Source of the DNA: Vicinamibacteria bacterium
GTDB lineage: Bacteria > Acidobacteriota > Vicinamibacteria > Fen-336 > JAGNNV01
DNA length: 7,866 nt
Reading direction: 5' to 3'
NCBI GenBank assembly: GCA_016650185.1
Contig: JAENWE010000264.1
Span: 1-7,866, forward strand
In this document: positions 5,214 through 7,866 of the stretch, piece by piece
How the letters are laid out: each line of letters begins with the position of its first letter
Numbering within the stretch: the stretch's first letter is position 1
The notes under the pieces: generated by a model
Told to the model about the DNA's origin: nothing
Seen by the model: the letters and a program-made list of their open reading frames with translations, nothing else
The model's database searches: none
Made by a program: the position numbers and the translations under genes

Positions 5214-7634
5214 CTACTCGGCGCGCAGAGCGATCGCCGGGTCCACCTTGGCGGCGCGTCGCGCGGGGAGCCATGAGAAGAACAACGCGATCGCGACAAG
5301 GAGGGTGGTGACGCCTCCGAGAACGACAGTGTTGTTGGTGTGCAAGCCTGGGAAACCGGCCACGATGAGGCGGGAGATGAAGACGGCGCCCAAGAGGCCG
5401 AGGCCGGAGCCGATGAGCGCGAGCTTCGCTCCGGAGCCGAGGACGAGGCGAGTGATGTCCGTGGAGCGGGCTCCCAGGGCCAGGCGGATGCCGAATTCGC
5501 CCATGCGCTGGGACACCGTGCGGGCGACGACGCCGTAGACGCCCAGACAGGCGAGACCCAGACCAAGCAGGGCCAGCATGGAAAGAAGGCTGCCGATGAT
5601 CTTCTGGTAGTTACCCGCTCTCGCGATCATGGCCGCGGCGGGTTGGAGCTGGCGCACCGGCAGGTCCGGGTCGAGCGACATCATGGTCGTGCGAATGCTG
5701 TCCACGAGCATTGCCGGCGCTAAACCCTCGGTCCGCACGGCGATTTCCCCACCGTGCCGAGGTTCCTGGGCGAGAGGCTGGTAGAGCTGGTCGGCCGTGG
5801 CCATCCGGTCCGAAGCCACCGACTGGGTGTCGGCGACAACGCCTACGATCTCTCCCCATTCGATGGTCTCGCCTCCGGCTTGCGCGACGCGTCTGCCCAG
5901 CGGGCTCTGCTCGCCAAAAAGGCTGCGGACCATAGCCTGGTTGATGATGAAGACTCTCGGAGAAGCAAGCGTGTCGGCCTCACTGAAAGCGCGCCCCTCG
6001 AGAATGGGTGTGCCGAGGGTTCTGAAATAGCGAGGGCTGACGCCGTTGATGGCGGCCGCGGGCTCATGGCCCGGCTGCGGAATCTCGCGACCGGCGACGA
6101 TGTACTTCCGCATCTCACCCAGACCGAAGAAGGGCATCGAGTAGGAGATGCTGGCGGACGCGACGCCGGGCAACGCTTCAAGGCGCTCCAGGGCGAGGCG
6201 CTGGAATTCTGTGACCTCTTTTTCGCCCTGGTAGGTGGCGGTCGGCAGAAGCATGGTGCCGGTGACGAGCTCGGCGGATTCCCAGCCAAAACGCCGGTCG
6301 TTCCAGTCCTGGAGTCCGCGCACGAAGAGGGCGGCCCCCGCGAGCAAGACCATGGCCAACGTGAACTGGCCGGCGATCAAAAACTGCCGGAAGCGCCCAT
6401 GGCCTGAATTCCCCTCCGCCCCGCGCGATCCGCTCTTGAGGGCATTGTTCGGGTCGAGCCGGAGGGCGAAAAGCGCGGGAGCCACCCCGAAGGCGAGGGC
6501 CGTGGCGAGACCGGCGCCGATCGCCCAGCCGAGGACGCGCCAGTCGAGAGCGAAGATCAGGGGATCGCCGCTGCTCAGGTCGGCGAAGCCATTCAGCCAG
6601 TTCTGAGTCCACCGCGCCACCTGAATGGCGCAGATGGCGCCGGCCAGGGCGAGGAGAAGGGACTCGATGAACAAGGGGCGCAACAGGCGCATGCGTGAGG
6701 CGCCGAGGGCTGCGCGCACGGCGAGTTCGCGAGCGCGCGCCACCGTGCGGGCGAGCAGGAGGTTGGCCAGGTTGGAGCAGGCGATAAGCAGCACGAAGCC
6801 GGAGAGACCGACCAGCATTCCGACGATGCCATCGGCGTTCTCGGGTATGGCGGCGTCCATGAGCGGGAGGGTGCGCCAGGTGGTGCCGGCATTGACACCG
6901 GGGAAGTCGGCCGCAAGGCGCCGGCCGAAGTGTGCGACGAATGCTTGAGTTTGCGCGCGGTTGAGCTTGCTGGAGCGACGCCCCACAAGGCGGAGCCAGG
7001 TGGAGCTACGGTCGGTCGCCTCCTTGTCGGAGAGATGAAGCGGCCGGTACAGGTCGAAGGGGCCCAGATGACGCCAGTCGTTCAAGGTCGCGGGGAGCAC
7101 GCCGACTATCTCGTGGGGCTCGCTGTCGACGCGAACGGTACGGCCGATCACGCCGGGGTCACCCGCGAACCGATTCTGCCAGTAGCGGTGGCTGAGGATC
7201 AGGACGCGATCGTGACCCGAGACAGTTTCGTCGGGACGGAAGCTGCGGCCGAGTTCGGGCTCGACGCCGAGAGTGGAAAAGAGATTGGCGGAGATGCGGA
7301 GGCCGGCCGCGATCTCGGCAGGTTCACCGGGCTTGGAAAGGCTCATCTCCGCTATCCCGTACGCGGCGATTTCTCCGTAGCTGCTCATCTCGGATTTCAG
7401 GTCCAGGTAGTCGGCCGGCGAGACGGCGCCCCGAGAGTTCTGGGCGGTGACGCGATAGATGCGATCCAGTTGAGGGGAGTCGACATAGGGCAGCGGGCGC
7501 AGCAGCAGCGCGTTGAGGATGCTGAACGCCGATGTATTGGCGCCAATGCCGAGTGCGAGCGTGACTACGGCAATGAGCGTGAAACCGGGAGCCGTGGCGA
7601 GCCGGTGGATGGCGTTGCGCAGATCGTTGAGCAT
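5214..7634 (-). CDS. ADOP-type ABC transporter permease (MacB/FtsX-like, duplicated)
   Basis: An 806-residue inner-membrane protein of the acidobacterial duplicated orphan permease class: two MacB-type halves fused in one chain, with no ATPase of its own nearby. Half one has TM1 at about 16-38 (PGFTLIAVVTLALGIGANT), a periplasmic MacB_PCD domain (about 50-265), then FtsX membrane segments near 268-292, 323-343 and 368-390. Half two repeats the plan: TM near 418-438 (QFTLAMVLLAGAALFVRGL), a periplasmic domain (about 445-675), and TMs near 681-704, 733-756 and 770-789. The conserved cytoplasmic motif after the FtsX helix appears twice, ELAVRAALGASRMRLL (303-318) and EFGIRLALGARSTDI (713-727). 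The end DPAIALRAE is the normal family end, so the protein is complete. I set the start at ATG 7634, with AAAGG 7 bases upstream, rather than GTG 7724. Family members are thought to work with separate MacB-type ATPases in efflux or lipoprotein export; the substrate is unknown. Confidence 0.9.
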   Translation of the reverse strand: MLNDLRNAIHRLATAPGFTLIAVVTLALGIGANTSAFSILNALLLRPLPYVDSPQLDRIYRVTAQNSRGAVSPADYLDLKSEMSSYGEIAAYGIAEMSLSKPGEPAEIAAGLRISANLFSTLGVEPELGRSFRPDETVSGHDRVLILSHRYWQNRFAGDPGVIGRTVRVDSEPHEIVGVLPATLNDWRHLGPFDLYRPLHLSDKEATDRSSTWLRLVGRRSSKLNRAQTQAFVAHFGRRLAADFPGVNAGTTWRTLPLMDAAIPENADGIVGMLVGLSGFVLLIACSNLANLLLARTVARARELAVRAALGASRMRLLRPLFIESLLLALAGAICAIQVARWTQNWLNGFADLSSGDPLIFALDWRVLGWAIGAGLATALAFGVAPALFALRLDPNNALKSGSRGAEGNSGHGRFRQFLIAGQFTLAMVLLAGAALFVRGLQDWNDRRFGWESAELVTGTMLLPTATYQGEKEVTEFQRLALERLEALPGVASASISYSMPFFGLGEMRKYIVAGREIPQPGHEPAAAINGVSPRYFRTLGTPILEGRAFSEADTLASPRVFIINQAMVRSLFGEQSPLGRRVAQAGGETIEWGEIVGVVADTQSVASDRMATADQLYQPLAQEPRHGGEIAVRTEGLAPAMLVDSIRTTMMSLDPDLPVRQLQPAAAMIARAGNYQKIIGSLLSMLALLGLGLACLGVYGVVARTVSQRMGEFGIRLALGARSTDITRLVLGSGAKLALIGSGLGLLGAVFISRLIVAGFPGLHTNNTVVLGGVTTLLVAIALFFSWLPARRAAKVDPAIALRAE

Positions 7635-7718
7635 TTTTCGCCTTTCGATGCTGAAGGGACCGGCCTGCAACTCAAGCAAGAGTCGGGCCACGCGCGGCTT
7701 GCCATCAATCCCCAACCA

Positions 7719-7730
7719 ACCCACGTGGGT
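7719..7730. promoter_or_regulatory. Perfect 12-bp palindrome upstream of the permease
   Basis: ACCCACGTGGGT is a perfect palindrome starting 85 bases upstream of the permease ATG on the minus strand, in the stretch that should hold its promoter. It could be an operator for a dimeric repressor. No regulator gene is visible in the window and I could not identify a matching regulator family. The rest of 7635-7866 shows no supported gene; an ATG at 7848 on the + strand may begin a divergent gene, but only six codons are visible. Confidence 0.3.
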
Positions 7731-7866
7731 CCAGATCGCCGGTGTTCGCTGTTGGGACGGGCGCGTTCGGGGGCGGACTGCCGTGTCGGTCCAAGAAGCT
7801 GCAGAATCACGGCGGAAGGATCGAATTTGGCGAGTAGTCTAAAGCCATGGTGACCAGCCCTGTGAC

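Noticed and set aside
5340..7853. Several long + strand open frames opposite the permease (for example 5754-6407 and 6930-7853)
   Set aside because: They are antisense shadows of a clearly recognised membrane protein; high GC removes stop codons from the opposite strand, and the translations show no family motif or ribosome binding site.

Overview
The window comes from a GC-rich bacterial genome. The best taxonomic clue is the gene at 5214-7634, an ABC-type permease of the ADOP class (acidobacterial duplicated orphan permease). This suggests Acidobacteriota or a neighbouring soil phylum, but that is inference from one family. There are no ribosomal or tRNA genes, and I see no CRISPR array and no transposase.

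Left part (1-2057): the window opens inside the 3' end of a hydantoinase B / N-methylhydantoinase beta-subunit gene (3-410, +). A second copy of the same 3' region lies at about 1324-1930 (+). Over the shared 385 or so bases I count about 90% identity, mostly silent differences. The second copy is broken: a 77-bp palindrome-containing insertion (about 1467-1543) shifts the frame and the original stop codon is lost. Between the two copies, on the minus strand, is a compact toxin-antitoxin-like operon: a 74-residue putative antitoxin (914-1138) and a PIN-domain VapC-like ribonuclease (477-914), overlapping by one base. A strong G-quadruplex motif sits just upstream of the antitoxin.

Middle part (2058-5090, all +): a 130-bp gene-free stretch rich in inverted repeats leads into a tight two-gene unit, a Schlafen-type AlbA_2 / GHKL-like ATP-binding protein (2188-3384) followed after 2 bases by a ParA/MinD-type P-loop ATPase (3387-4391). 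No ParB gene or parS-like site accompanies the ParA-like gene. A class I SAM-dependent methyltransferase (4449-5090) follows after 57 bases with its own strong ribosome binding site.

Right part (5091-7866): the ADOP permease is on the minus strand, convergent with the methyltransferase. Directly after its amber stop there are 30 more in-frame codons with coding-like composition.

The stretch between the intact hydantoinase end and the permease looks like an accessory region, with a duplicated gene end, a toxin-antitoxin module, palindromic insertions and an AlbA_2-ParA pair. The AlbA_2-ParA pair is the most plausible poorly described system here. Its function cannot be read from the sequence.
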